Position numbers and translations under genes: made by a program. From assembly GCA_011389895.1 (NCBI GenBank), contig JAABTN010000002.1, positions 62,001 to 126,000 of the forward strand: a DNA stretch of 64,000 bases. Reading direction: 5' to 3'. Below are positions 34,965 to 43,454 of this stretch, piece by piece. Source of the stretch: Maritimibacter sp. GTDB taxonomy: Bacteria > Pseudomonadota > Alphaproteobacteria > Rhodobacterales > Rhodobacteraceae. The notes beneath the pieces are model-generated. The model saw only the letters and a program-made list of their open reading frames with translations, was not told the DNA's origin and did not search any database. How positions within the stretch are numbered: the stretch's first letter is position 1; every line of letters starts with the position of its first letter.

Positions 34965-36464
34965 TCAGTCCATGGCTTTGAAGGCGAATTCTCCGCCTTC
35001 CTTGATGCCTGAGAACCAGCGCTCGGTGACCGTCTTGGTCTGGGTGTAGAACCGGAAGGCATCGGGGCCATACTGGTTCAGATCGCCAAAGGCTGATTTC
35101 TTCCAGCCGCCGAAGGTGAAATAGGACAGCGGGACCGGGATGGGGAAGTTGATGCCCACCATGCCGACATTCACGCGGCTTGCGAAATCACGCGCGGTGT
35201 CGCCGTCCGAGGTATAGATGGCGGTGCCGTTGCCGTATTGGTTCTCCATCACAAGGCTCAGCGCATCTTCGTAGCTGTCCTTGCGCACGGTCGAGAGCAC
35301 CGGGCCAAAGATTTCTTCCTTGTAGATATCCATGTCCTCGGTGACGTCGTCGAACAGGGTCGGGCCGACGTAGAAGCCATCTTCATAGCCCTGAAGGCTG
35401 AAGCCCCGGCCATCGGTGACGAGCGTCGCGCCTTGGTCCACGCCGGTCGAAATCAGGCCCTCGATGCGCTCTTTCGCGGCCTCGGTGATGACCGGCCCGT
35501 AATCCACGTCCGTCTCCGAGGTGTAGGGGCCGACCTTCAAGGCCTCCACGCGCGGGGCCAGCTTTTCAATCAGCTTGTCGGCGGTGTCTTTGCCCACCGG
35601 CACGGCGACCGAGATCGCCATGCAGCGTTCGCCGGCCGCGCCAAAGCCCGCCCCGACGAGCGCATCGGCGGCCTTTTCGAGGTCGGCGTCGGGCATGATG
35701 ATCATGTGGTTCTTGGCCCCGCCAAAGCACTGCGCCCGTTTCCCGTTGGTGGCGGCGCGGCCATAGATGTATTGGGCGATGGGGGTCGAGCCGACAAAGC
35801 CCACGGCCTGCACCGTGTCATTGTCGAGGATCGCGTCGACCACGTCCTTGTCCCCGTTGACGACCTGAAGGACGCCATCGGGAAGCCCGGCTTCCTGGAT
35901 CAATTCCGCCAGTTGCATCGCGGTCGAAGGGCAGCGCTCGGACGGTTTCAGGATCATCGCGTTGCCGGAGGCCAGCGCGGGGCCCATTTTCCACAGCGGG
36001 ATCATCGCCGGAAAGTTGAAGGGTGTGATCCCCGCGACCACCCCAAGCGGCTGGCGCATGGAATAAAGGTCGATGCCGGGACCGCCGGAGTTGATGTATT
36101 CGCCCTTGAGCATGTGGGGCGCGCCCATGCAGACCTCGATCACCTCAAGCCCGCGCTGCACGTCGCCCCGGGCATCCGGCAGGGTCTTGCCATGTTCTCG
36201 GCTCAGGGTTTCGGCGAGCTTGTCCATGTCGCGGTTGATAAGCTCGGCGAATTTCATCATCACGCGGGCGCGGCGCTGCGGATTGGTGGCCCCCCATGCG
36301 ACCTGCGCGGCGGCGGCCTTTTCGACCGCTGCGTCAAGTTCGTCTTTCGTGGCAAGGTTCACTTGGCCCTGCACCTCGCCGGTGGACGGGTTGTAGATGT
36401 CGCTGGTGCGACCGGATGTGCCGTCAAGAGTGGCACCGTTGATCCAGTGATTGACTTCATACAT
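34965..36464 (-). CDS. mmsA: CoA-acylating methylmalonate-semialdehyde dehydrogenase
   Basis: An aldehyde dehydrogenase of 499 residues that converts methylmalonate semialdehyde to propionyl-CoA at the end of valine degradation. Family features are 'PFNFPAMIPLWKMGPALASGN', 'GFVGSTPIAQYIYGRAA' and the catalytic Cys in 'GAGFGAAGERCMAISVAVPVG'. The C-terminal 'FPIPVPLSYFTFGGWKKSAFGD' is specific for MMSDH. It is divergent from a LysR-type gene with about 100 bp between the starts. Confidence 0.96.
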   Translation of the reverse strand: MYEVNHWINGATLDGTSGRTSDIYNPSTGEVQGQVNLATKDELDAAVEKAAAAQVAWGATNPQRRARVMMKFAELINRDMDKLAETLSREHGKTLPDARGDVQRGLEVIEVCMGAPHMLKGEYINSGGPGIDLYSMRQPLGVVAGITPFNFPAMIPLWKMGPALASGNAMILKPSERCPSTAMQLAELIQEAGLPDGVLQVVNGDKDVVDAILDNDTVQAVGFVGSTPIAQYIYGRAATNGKRAQCFGGAKNHMIIMPDADLEKAADALVGAGFGAAGERCMAISVAVPVGKDTADKLIEKLAPRVEALKVGPYTSETDVDYGPVITEAAKERIEGLISTGVDQGATLVTDGRGFSLQGYEDGFYVGPTLFDDVTEDMDIYKEEIFGPVLSTVRKDSYEDALSLVMENQYGNGTAIYTSDGDTARDFASRVNVGMVGINFPIPVPLSYFTFGGWKKSAFGDLNQYGPDAFRFYTQTKTVTERWFSGIKEGGEFAFKAMD

Positions 36465-36541
36465 GGGGAGACCTCCTGTGGTTTCGCGAGGAGACTACCC
36501 TTGCAAAAACGCTTGGAGAAGCGGCAATATCCCAAAACATG

Positions 36542-36558
36542 TTGCATTATCGCAAAGC
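36542..36558. promoter_or_regulatory. TTGC-N6-GCAAAGC dyad between mmsA and lysR
   Basis: TTGC and GCAA are inverted around ATTATC. The right half GCAAAGC is the same seven bases as in the palindrome at 32381-32400, with the same six-base spacer. It is 78-94 bases upstream of mmsA and 10-26 bases upstream of the LysR start, a position fit for activation of mmsA and self-control. Confidence 0.6.
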
Positions 36559-36567
36559 AGGGGTGTC

Positions 36568-37464
36568 ATGGATCTGGACTGGGACGATTTACGCGTCTTT
36601 CTTGCCGTGGCGCGGGGCGAAAGCCTGTCGGCGGCGGGGCGCACATTGAAACGCGACCCGGCGACGGTTGGGCGGCGTGTCTCGAAGCTTGAAGAGGTGG
36701 TGGGGGCGCCGCTTTTTGCCCGCTCACCGCAGGGTTATGGGCTCACCGATGCCGGGGCGCGGCTTCTGACCCATGCGGAAGAGGCCGAACAGGCCGTGAC
36801 CCGGGGGGCCGAGGCGCTCGCGGGCACCACGGGGGGCCTGTCTGGCCAAGTGCGCATCGGCGCACCGGATGGCTGTGCGAATTTCATTTTGCCACAGGTC
36901 TGCGCGGGCATCGCACGCGAACATCCCGAGATCGAATTGCAGATCGTCGCGCTGCCCCGGGTGATCAACCTGTCGAAACGCGAAGCCGATCTTGCCATCG
37001 CGGTGTCGCCGCCGACCACCGGGCGGCTCACCGTGCAGAAGATTACCGACTACAAGCTGCATCTTGCCGCCGCGCAGGATTATCTCGCCTCAAAAGAGCC
37101 GATCCGCTGGATCGAGGATCTGTCGCGGCACCCGATCGTCGGCTACATCCCCGACATGATTTTCGACAAGGAGCTTGATTACCTGTCCGAGACCGGGGCC
37201 GAGACCGTGACGCTCGCCTCGAATTCGGTTTCGGTTCAGCTGGGGTTTCTGCGCGAGGGCGGGGGGGTCGGCATTGCGCATGATTTCGCGCTGCCCTTCG
37301 CGCCCAACCTGCGCAAGGTGCTGCCCGAGGCCTTCGGGCTCACCCGGACCTTCTATCTCGTACGTCACGCGGGGGACGCGCGGATCGAACGTATGGCACG
37401 GGTGGCCGAAATGGTGCTTGTGGGGCTCAAGGCGGAAGTCGCGCGGCTGGAGGCCCTGACATGA
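36568..37464 (+). CDS. LysR family transcriptional regulator (next to mmsA)
   Basis: The ATG at 36568 gives 298 residues. The N-terminal winged helix (about 1-65, 'LRVFLAVARGESLSAAGRTL', 'KRDPATVGRRVSKLEEVVGA') is followed by the periplasmic-binding-protein-like effector domain. Upstream residues in the same frame are not conserved in character and overlap mmsA. The divergent position and the dyad in the shared intergenic region suggest that it controls mmsA and perhaps the other valine genes. Effector unknown. Confidence 0.92.
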   Translation: MDLDWDDLRVFLAVARGESLSAAGRTLKRDPATVGRRVSKLEEVVGAPLFARSPQGYGLTDAGARLLTHAEEAEQAVTRGAEALAGTTGGLSGQVRIGAPDGCANFILPQVCAGIAREHPEIELQIVALPRVINLSKREADLAIAVSPPTTGRLTVQKITDYKLHLAAAQDYLASKEPIRWIEDLSRHPIVGYIPDMIFDKELDYLSETGAETVTLASNSVSVQLGFLREGGGVGIAHDFALPFAPNLRKVLPEAFGLTRTFYLVRHAGDARIERMARVAEMVLVGLKAEVARLEALT

Positions 37465-37536
37465 TGCTCGTGCTTGACAAGATATCGCAGCACGGCGCAA
37501 CGTTTCCCTGACGCAAGCGCCAACGAGGAGGACGTG

Positions 37537-37971
37537 ATGCTCGTCAGCCAGATCCTGAAAGACAAGCCAACCCAAGGGGTTCTGACCGTAACCAAGGACA
37601 CATCGGTGGCCGAGGCGGCGGCGATCCTGTCAAAGGAACATGTCGGCGCGATGATCGTGTCGGAAGACGGGGTGCACCCGCAGGGCATCCTGTCGGAACG
37701 CGACATCGTGCGCGAACTTGGGGCGCGTGGTCAGGTCTGCCTGGGCGACCGTGTCGAGCAAATCATGACCGACAAGCTGATCTCTTGTGTTCCAAGCGAC
37801 CGGGCCATCCAGGTGTTGCAGAAGATGACCGACGGCCGGTTTCGCCACATGCCGGTGATGGAGGGCGACGAAATGGTCGGGCTCGTCTCGATCGGCGACG
37901 TGGTCAAGGCACGGCTCGAAGAGCTGAGCCAGCAGGCCGAAAGCCTCAAATCGATGATCATGGGTTACTAA
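37537..37971 (+). CDS. CBS domain protein
   Basis: A 144-residue protein made of a tandem pair of CBS motifs, which bind adenosyl nucleotides and sense energy state. The first repeat has 'TSVAEAAAILSKEHVGAMIV' and the second 'RAIQVLQKMTDGRFRHMPVM' ending 'GLVSIGDVVKARL'. The start at 37537 is chosen because GAGGAG lies six bases upstream. The stop is followed three bases later by the next gene's TTG, so the two are probably co-transcribed. Partner unknown. Confidence 0.93.
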   Translation: MLVSQILKDKPTQGVLTVTKDTSVAEAAAILSKEHVGAMIVSEDGVHPQGILSERDIVRELGARGQVCLGDRVEQIMTDKLISCVPSDRAIQVLQKMTDGRFRHMPVMEGDEMVGLVSIGDVVKARLEELSQQAESLKSMIMGY

Positions 37972-37974
37972 TCA

Positions 37975-39006
37975 TTGCGGCTGATACGCGGACTTGTCAT
38001 GGGTCTTGCTGGTGGGCTGGCGGCGATGCTTTCGGCCACGTTGCCGCTTGCCGCGGATGAAGGCGCGGGTGTTGGCGCAGGCGGCGAGGCCGCGACAATC
38101 GGGCGGATCGAAACCGCGTGGCGCAGCTGGCTTGAGACCGGCGAGGTTTCGTCAGGGACGCTTGCGATTTCGCACCATGGTGACGTGATCCATGTCGTGG
38201 GCGCGGGGCGTGACGGCGACGCACCCGTTGACTTAGCCAGCAATTCCAAGGCGATCACGGCAACCTGCCTTGCCGCGCTGGTGCGCGAAGGCGCGCTGAC
38301 GTTCGACACCGAACTGGGTGACATCGCCGGGCTCGACGTGCCCGAGGGGCCGTTGCGCGATGTGACCCTCGCGGCGCTCATCAGCCACTCGGCGGGGCTT
38401 GCGCCGGACACCACGCAAGACAACATGGCCGGATGGTTGAACGAGACCACGCCGCGCCACGACGCGGCGACGGCGCACGCCTTTGAGCACGGGATCGACA
38501 GCGCGTCAGAGGGCCGCTATGTCTACAACAACGAAAACTACGCCATCCTCGGCGCGGTCATCGACGCGATCACCGATCAACCGCACGAGACCGCCTGCGC
38601 CACGCGCGTGCTCGCACCGGCAGGTGTCACCACGGCCACGCTTTCGCCCCGCTTCGGCGCCTTTGCGGCATGGGGCGGCTGGCGCATGTCAGCGGCAGAT
38701 TACCTTCGGTTCCATGCCCAGGCGTTCGGCGCGGAAAGTGCCATAGGCGCGTCCCCCGCGACCTTCCCCCGGCTGGCCATTGGTCAGGGGCTGTTTTACG
38801 GCATGGGCACATTGTACCGCCCGAACTCCCCGAAGCCTGTGTTTTTCCACACCGGGGCGCTGTGTTTTCGCGGTGGGCCGAATGCCTTGCACTACGTGGC
38901 CGCGTATGAAAACGGATGGGCGGTGTCGGTGGCCGCCGCGACCTGCGCCACCCCAGAGCGCCGCCGGGCGCTTGATGCTGCGCTTTGGAACGCCGCGCAC
39001 GAGTGA
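37975..39006 (+). CDS. Exported serine hydrolase (beta-lactamase/DD-peptidase fold)
   Basis: This protein has 343 residues with a signal peptide ('MRLIRGLVMGLAGGLAAMLS'). Penicillin-binding-fold motifs are S-x-x-K in 'DLASNSKAIT', Y-x-N in 'YVYNNENYAILG' and a third-strand HTG ('FFHTGALCF') in place of KTG. This resembles class C beta-lactamase-like esterases or peptidases. Antibiotic resistance is not implied. The TTG at 37975 provides the positive charge for the signal; an ATG at 37999 is the alternative. Confidence 0.85.
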   Translation: MRLIRGLVMGLAGGLAAMLSATLPLAADEGAGVGAGGEAATIGRIETAWRSWLETGEVSSGTLAISHHGDVIHVVGAGRDGDAPVDLASNSKAITATCLAALVREGALTFDTELGDIAGLDVPEGPLRDVTLAALISHSAGLAPDTTQDNMAGWLNETTPRHDAATAHAFEHGIDSASEGRYVYNNENYAILGAVIDAITDQPHETACATRVLAPAGVTTATLSPRFGAFAAWGGWRMSAADYLRFHAQAFGAESAIGASPATFPRLAIGQGLFYGMGTLYRPNSPKPVFFHTGALCFRGGPNALHYVAAYENGWAVSVAAATCATPERRRALDAALWNAAHE

Positions 39007-39082
39007 TCCGGATCAATCGACTCGGGGTTGCAATCCCCCGCGCAATATAGTTGCGTGCCACGGGGCAGAGGGAGAGCAGACC

Positions 39083-39580
39083 ATGCGCGTTGCACTATAT
39101 CCGGGCACGTTTGATCCGATCACCATCGGACATATCGACATTATCCAACGCGCCTGCGCGCTGGTCGATCGGCTGGTCATCGGTGTTGCGATCAACCGCG
39201 ACAAAGGGCCGATGTTCACGCTCGAAGAGCGGGTCGAAATGGTGGAGGAGGAATGCGTCGCGCTGTCGAAAAAGACCGGGACCGAGATCGTGGCCCATCC
39301 CTTCGAGAACCTGTTGATCAACGCCGCCCATGACGTCGGCGCCGCGATCATCATACGCGGCCTGCGCGCCGTGACCGATTTCGAGTATGAATATCAGATG
39401 GTTGGCATGAACCGGGCGCTCGATGACACGGTCGAGACCGTGTTTCTCATGGCCGATCTGAAGCATCAGGCGATCGCGTCGAAGCTGGTGAAAGAGATTG
39501 CCCGGCTTGATGGCGACGTGTCGAAATTCGTCACCCCCGTGGTCCGCGACCGGCTTTACGCCAAGCTCGGGCGAACGTGA
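39083..39580 (+). CDS. coaD: Phosphopantetheine adenylyltransferase
   Basis: CoaD makes dephospho-CoA from 4'-phosphopantetheine and ATP. It has 165 residues from the ATG at 39083. Nucleotidyltransferase motifs 'YPGTFDPITIGHIDII' and 'ISSK'-region equivalent 'HQAIASKLVKEIARLDGDVS' are complete, as is 'IIRGLRAVTDFEYEYQM'. A GGGAGAG ribosome site precedes it. It is convergent with a small DUF1127-like gene that begins right at its stop. Confidence 0.96.
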   Translation: MRVALYPGTFDPITIGHIDIIQRACALVDRLVIGVAINRDKGPMFTLEERVEMVEEECVALSKKTGTEIVAHPFENLLINAAHDVGAAIIIRGLRAVTDFEYEYQMVGMNRALDDTVETVFLMADLKHQAIASKLVKEIARLDGDVSKFVTPVVRDRLYAKLGRT

Positions 39581-39742
39581 TCAGCCGTAGACCGCGCGCT
39601 TGGCGATCGCCTTTGCGTCATAGGGGTTGAGGCCGAGATCCTCGATGGCGAGGGTCGGTGAAAGGGCTTCGATCTCGCGCCGGGTGCGGTGGTATTCAGC
39701 GCGTTTGGCGAGGGCGTCTTTTGCCCAGTGATATGCTGACAT
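39581..39742 (-). CDS. Small DUF1127-like protein (53 aa)
   Basis: The ATG at 39742 has an excellent GGAGG ribosome site, so this short gene is probably real. It encodes 53 residues, 'MSAYHWAKDALAKRAEYHRT' then 'LSPTLAIEDLGLNPYDAKAI' and a final 'AVYG'. The L-x-D-(L/I)-G-L-x-x-x-D pattern resembles the C-terminus of DUF1127 proteins, which in related bacteria affect phosphate/carbon metabolism and RNA turnover. The gene ends one base beyond the coaD stop, so the two transcripts converge. Function unknown. Confidence 0.75.
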   Translation of the reverse strand: MSAYHWAKDALAKRAEYHRTRREIEALSPTLAIEDLGLNPYDAKAIAKRAVYG

Positions 39743-39854
39743 GGTTGCCTCCTGTTGGCGGTCGGTGTGACCCCAATCTAGGAATGCTGCGCTGCGGCAC
39801 AACTGACGGTTCCCGATAGCCGCCATGATGTGGCTGCAAGGCGGCCCTGGAGGC

Positions 39855-40823
39855 TCAGGACGCGCCGCGCACGGCGGCGGCGACCGCGTCGATCTCGGCG
39901 ATCACGTCCGAGGTCGCGGTCAGCGGGATCATGTGGCCTTTGCCCGGCAGGGTGGTCAGGTGGAAATGCGGGTACCGCTGGGCGATTTCGTCGCCCTGTT
40001 CGCGGGGGTCGAGGATCCGGTCCGCATCGCCGAAGATCACCCGCACCGGGCAGGTGATCTCGTCATAGCGCTTCCATTGCGCTGGCATCACCTCGGGCAC
40101 CGCCACGTAGTCGCGCGAGGTGTTGAGAAAGGATTTGGGTCGAAGCGACAAGAGCCCACCACCCTCGACGGTGTAGTCGGCGGGCACGGGGTCGGGGCCG
40201 AAAATCTCGTCGCGCGTCACGTCCTGGTTCTTGACCATGGCGGGCACGGCGAGAGTCTGCGCGATGAGGCGGCGCAGGTGCGCGGACTTCACGCCGAGGG
40301 CCGCGAAGGCCGTGCTGGTCTTGCGCGAGGGCTTCAAAAGCGGGGCGATGAGCGCCAGCCCGGCAACCTTCTCGGGGGCCTTCAGGGCGAGCGCGGTGGC
40401 CACGGCACCGCCCAACGAATGACCGACCACGATGGTCGGCCCCAGATCGAGCTTGTCGATCACCTCTTCCATGTATCCCGCCTGCGCGTCGATCCGGGCC
40501 GAGGCGTTTTCCGACCGGTCGGAATAGCCCATGCCGGGTCGGTCGACGCACACCACCCTGAACCGCTTTGACAAGGGTGCCGAGAGCCAATGCGACAGCG
40601 ACCGCGCCTGACCGCCAAGCCCGTGGATCAACAAGACAGAGGGGCCTTGACCCGTCTCGATGTAGTGCAGACGCCCGGTCGAGATGTCGATGAACTGCCC
40701 GTTGGGCGGCACCGCGCGCTCGGCTTGCCGGGCAATTCGGCGGGTCGCGCGCATGTTTACAAGCAGGTAGATGCCGATGGCCGCCAGGATGAGCAGTAGG
40801 ATAACAAGGACGATCTTGATCAT
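39855..40823 (-). CDS. Membrane-anchored alpha/beta hydrolase
   Basis: The ATG at 40823 yields 322 residues with an N-terminal helix ('MIKIVLVILLLILAAIGIYL') that anchors the protein or serves as a signal. The hydrolase core has 'LLIHGLGGQARS' (oxyanion hole), the nucleophile elbow 'VVGHSLGGAVA' and the final His in 'LPGKGHMIPL'. An Asp in 'IFGDADRILDP' completes the triad. The upstream frame runs into gap and is not used. Substrate unknown. It follows gap but is separated by a terminator. Confidence 0.9.
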   Translation of the reverse strand: MIKIVLVILLLILAAIGIYLLVNMRATRRIARQAERAVPPNGQFIDISTGRLHYIETGQGPSVLLIHGLGGQARSLSHWLSAPLSKRFRVVCVDRPGMGYSDRSENASARIDAQAGYMEEVIDKLDLGPTIVVGHSLGGAVATALALKAPEKVAGLALIAPLLKPSRKTSTAFAALGVKSAHLRRLIAQTLAVPAMVKNQDVTRDEIFGPDPVPADYTVEGGGLLSLRPKSFLNTSRDYVAVPEVMPAQWKRYDEITCPVRVIFGDADRILDPREQGDEIAQRYPHFHLTTLPGKGHMIPLTATSDVIAEIDAVAAAVRGAS

Positions 40824-40870
40824 GGCAGGCGGTGCTCCCCAAGGGTAGTTGCCCCATCCGGATACGAAAA

Positions 40871-40896
40871 CGCCCCCGCCGTTTCCAGCCGGGGCG
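40871..40896 (-). terminator. Intrinsic terminator of the first gap gene
   Basis: On the minus strand CGCCCC pairs with GGGGCG, continued inward after one mismatch, and four Ts follow at 40870-40867. It lies 31 bases past the gap stop and 48 before the hydrolase start. A weaker plus-strand T run is also present. Confidence 0.75.
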
Positions 40897-40926
40897 CCTT
40901 TTACGTTGCGTCGGGGGCCCCGTTCG

Positions 40927-41925
40927 TCACATGCGTTTGCCGATTTCGGCGGCGGTATCGAGCATCCGGCTTGAGAACCCCCATTCGTTGTCATACCAGC
41001 TCAGGACCCGCACGAAATTGCCATCCATCACCTTGGTCTGGTCGGTCGCGAAGGTCGAGCTTGCGGGGGCGTGGTTGAAGTCCACCGAAACGAGCGGCCG
41101 GTCGGTCACGTCGAGCACGCCCTTGAGCGCGCCTTTGGCGGCGGCGTGCATGGCCGCGTTGATCTCGTCCTCCGTGACATCGCTTTCCAGCTCGACCGTC
41201 AGGTCGATGCAGGAGACATTCGGGGTTGGCACGCGGATCGCAGTGCCGTCGAGTTTTCCGGCAAGCTCGGGCAGGACGAGCCCCACCGCCTTGGCCGCGC
41301 CGGTCGAGGTCGGGATCATGCTCATCGCTGCCGCGCGGGCGCGGTAGAGATCGCCGTGCATCGTGTCCAGCGTGGGCTGGTCGCCGGTATAGCTGTGCAC
41401 CGTGGTCATGAAGCCGCGCCGAAAGCCGAAGCTGTCGTTGAGCACCTTTGCCACCGGGGCAAGGCAATTGGTGGTGCAGGAGGCGTTGGAGACATGCACA
41501 TCGTCGCCGGTCAGCGTCATGTGGTTCACGCCGTAGACGATGGTCTTGTCCGCGCCCGAAGAAGGGGCCGAGACCAGAACCCGGCTCGCCCCGTTTTCAA
41601 GGTGCACCTTGGCCTTGTCGCCCTTGAAGATGCCGGTGCATTCCAGCACCACGTCGACATCGCCCCAAGGCAGCTCCTTGGGATCGCGGATCGCGGTCAC
41701 GTCGATCGGGCCGTGACCGGGGTCGATGGTCGATCCCTGAACTTTCACCTCGTTCATGAAACGGCCATGGACCGAGTCGAATTGAAGCAGGTGGGCGTTG
41801 GTTTCAACCGGGCCTAGATCGTTGATCGCGACCACCTCGATATCCGTGCGCGCCTGTTCGTAGAGCGCGCGCAGCACGTTACGGCCGATCCGGCCAAATC
41901 CGTTGATGGCGACTTTGAGGGTCAT
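40927..41925 (-). CDS. gap: Type I glyceraldehyde-3-phosphate dehydrogenase (NAD type)
   Basis: A 332-residue GAPDH starting 'MTLKVAINGFGRIGRNVLRA'. The catalytic Cys is in 'VSNASCTTNCLAPVAKVL'. The residue after the second strand is Asp ('VVAINDLGPV'), which favours NAD over NADP. This is probably the glycolytic form. A LacI-like operator lies about 70 bases upstream. The second gap gene lies upstream with a small membrane-peptide gene in between. Confidence 0.96.
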   Translation of the reverse strand: MTLKVAINGFGRIGRNVLRALYEQARTDIEVVAINDLGPVETNAHLLQFDSVHGRFMNEVKVQGSTIDPGHGPIDVTAIRDPKELPWGDVDVVLECTGIFKGDKAKVHLENGASRVLVSAPSSGADKTIVYGVNHMTLTGDDVHVSNASCTTNCLAPVAKVLNDSFGFRRGFMTTVHSYTGDQPTLDTMHGDLYRARAAAMSMIPTSTGAAKAVGLVLPELAGKLDGTAIRVPTPNVSCIDLTVELESDVTEDEINAAMHAAAKGALKGVLDVTDRPLVSVDFNHAPASSTFATDQTKVMDGNFVRVLSWYDNEWGFSSRMLDTAAEIGKRM

Positions 41926-41993
41926 GGCATGGGTTCCTTTGGCGTCAGCGTCTCGCGGTAGCCACACGGCACAGCGCCGTGCACCGCCTTGGC

Positions 41994-42005
41994 GTTACCG
42001 CTAAC
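41994..42005. promoter_or_regulatory. CceR/LacI-like operator upstream of the first gap gene
   Basis: GTTACCGCTAAC differs by one base from the perfect dyad GTTAGCGCTAAC, the type bound by LacI-family regulators such as CceR of Rhodobacter sphaeroides, which controls central carbon genes. It is 69-80 bases upstream of the gap start. Related sites lie upstream of the second gap gene. Confidence 0.55.
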
Positions 42006-42058
42006 ATCAACATCATGGCCCAAAGGTCAAGGGGGGCGTGCCCCGTGGGCCGATTATT

Positions 42059-42202
42059 TCAGCGCCAAAAGGCGATCCACTCCAGAAGCTCGATCAGTTT
42101 CTTGCTCAGAAAGATCATCGTGCGCCCGTCATGAAGGACCACATCAAAGGCGATCAGGGCCGCGAGGATCAAGCCAAGGATGAGGGCAATCCGGTTCGTC
42201 AT
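42059..42202 (-). CDS. Small single-helix membrane protein between the gap genes (47 aa)
   Basis: An ORF of 47 codons with one N-terminal hydrophobic helix ('MTNRIALILGLILAALIAFD') and an amphipathic end ('LSKKLIELLEWIAFWR'). Composition and codon use look genuine, and it fits exactly between the two gap genes on their strand, although no strong ribosome site is visible. Similar tiny membrane proteins near gap occur in related bacteria (from memory, to be checked). Function unknown. Confidence 0.6.
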   Translation of the reverse strand: MTNRIALILGLILAALIAFDVVLHDGRTMIFLSKKLIELLEWIAFWR

Positions 42203-42307
42203 GGCGCGGTTGTTGCCCATCCGGGCGGGGGGAGCAAGAAATTTCCCCGGATCATGCCCGCGCCACTCCTGTCAGGCGGTGTGCAACGTGACGCTGCGTG
42301 GGCTGAC

Positions 42308-43303
42308 CTAAATCTGGCCCATCGCGGCGGCGACATCGGCCATGCGGGTCGAGAAGCCCCATTCGTTATCATACCAAGCCAGAACCCGCACAGTGCGCCC
42401 GACGACCTTGGTCTGTTCCGGGGCGAAGATCGACGATTGCTCGGTGTGGTTGAAGTCGATCGACACCTTCGGTTCCTCGTCATAGCCCAACACGCGGCTC
42501 ATCGGGCCCAAGGCGGCCTCGCGCATGATCTCGTTCACATCGGCCACGGTCACGTCCTTGCCCGCCTCGAATGTCAGGTCGATGCAGGACACGTTCGGCG
42601 TCGGCACGCGCAGCGCGGTGCCATCGAGCTTTCCCTTCAACTCCGGCAACACTTCACCCAAGGCCTTGGCGGCGCCGGTCGAGGTCGGGATCACGGCCAT
42701 CGCGGCGGCGCGCGCGCGGTAGAGGTCGTCGTGGCGGCGGTCGAGCGTCGGTTGATCGCCCGTGTAGGCATGGATCGTGGTCATGATGCCGCGCTCGATG
42801 CCGATGGCGTCATTCAGAACCTTCGCGATCGGGGCAAGCCCGTTGGTGGTGCAGGATCCGTTCGAGATCATGTAATCCGAGCTTTCCAGCATCTCGTCGT
42901 TCACGCCGAAGACGATGGTCTTCTGCACGTTCGTCGCGGGGGCCGAGATCAGCACCTTCTTTGCACCGCGCTCGATATGCGTTTTCGCCTTCTCGCCGTC
43001 GTTGAAGGTGCCGGTGCACTCCAGAACCACGTCGCAGCCGGACCAATCGAGCGTTTCGAGGTCATAGGTCGACATCATCTGGATCGGCCCGCGCCCCACG
43101 TCCATGGTGTTGTCGCCCAGCGTGATCTCGTCGGGATAGCGGCCATGCACGCTGTCGTATTTCAAAAGATGCGCGGCGGTTGTCAGCGGGCCGGTCGCGT
43201 TGACCTTTACCACCTGGATATCGTTGCGGCCCGATCCCGCGATCTGGGCCAAGGTGCAGCGCCCGATGCGCCCGAAGCCATTGATGCCAACGGTCACGGT
43301 CAT
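42308..43303 (-). CDS. gap: Type I glyceraldehyde-3-phosphate dehydrogenase, second copy (GapB-like cofactor site)
   Basis: A 331-residue GAPDH starting 'MTVTVGINGFGRIGRCTLAQ'. The catalytic Cys is in 'SNGSCTTNGLAPIAKVL'. The position that is Asp in NAD-type enzymes is Ala here ('VVKVNATGPL'), as in Bacillus subtilis GapB, which prefers NADP and works in gluconeogenesis. Cofactor preference is therefore inferred to differ from the other copy. Two LacI-like operators lie upstream. Confidence 0.94.
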   Translation of the reverse strand: MTVTVGINGFGRIGRCTLAQIAGSGRNDIQVVKVNATGPLTTAAHLLKYDSVHGRYPDEITLGDNTMDVGRGPIQMMSTYDLETLDWSGCDVVLECTGTFNDGEKAKTHIERGAKKVLISAPATNVQKTIVFGVNDEMLESSDYMISNGSCTTNGLAPIAKVLNDAIGIERGIMTTIHAYTGDQPTLDRRHDDLYRARAAAMAVIPTSTGAAKALGEVLPELKGKLDGTALRVPTPNVSCIDLTFEAGKDVTVADVNEIMREAALGPMSRVLGYDEEPKVSIDFNHTEQSSIFAPEQTKVVGRTVRVLAWYDNEWGFSTRMADVAAAMGQI

Positions 43304-43425
43304 GTCGTTTTCCCTTCGAGGTGTCGATGTCATCGCGCGATATGCCCTGCGCGTCTTTCGCCTGGGTGTCGTATACGGGAGGGGGCGGTTTCGGTCCAAG
43401 ACCAAAACGCGTTATCGGCCAGTAT

Positions 43426-43437
43426 GTTAGCGAAAAC
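43426..43437. promoter_or_regulatory. CceR/LacI-like operator A upstream of the second gap gene
   Basis: GTTAGCGAAAAC keeps the full left half GTTAGC; the right half departs at two positions. It lies 123-134 bases before the gap start and 29 bases centre to centre from operator B, close to three helical turns. Confidence 0.45.
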
Positions 43438-43454
43438 ATGGCCAAAAATCGTGC

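Noticed and set aside
35238-36692. 484-codon plus-strand frame over mmsA
   Set aside because: It is antisense to mmsA and would overlap the LysR start; no recognisable domain.
37975-39006. Antibiotic-resistance beta-lactamase
   Set aside because: The fold is shared, but the KTG motif is HTG and the length and context fit general serine hydrolases; no basis for a resistance claim.
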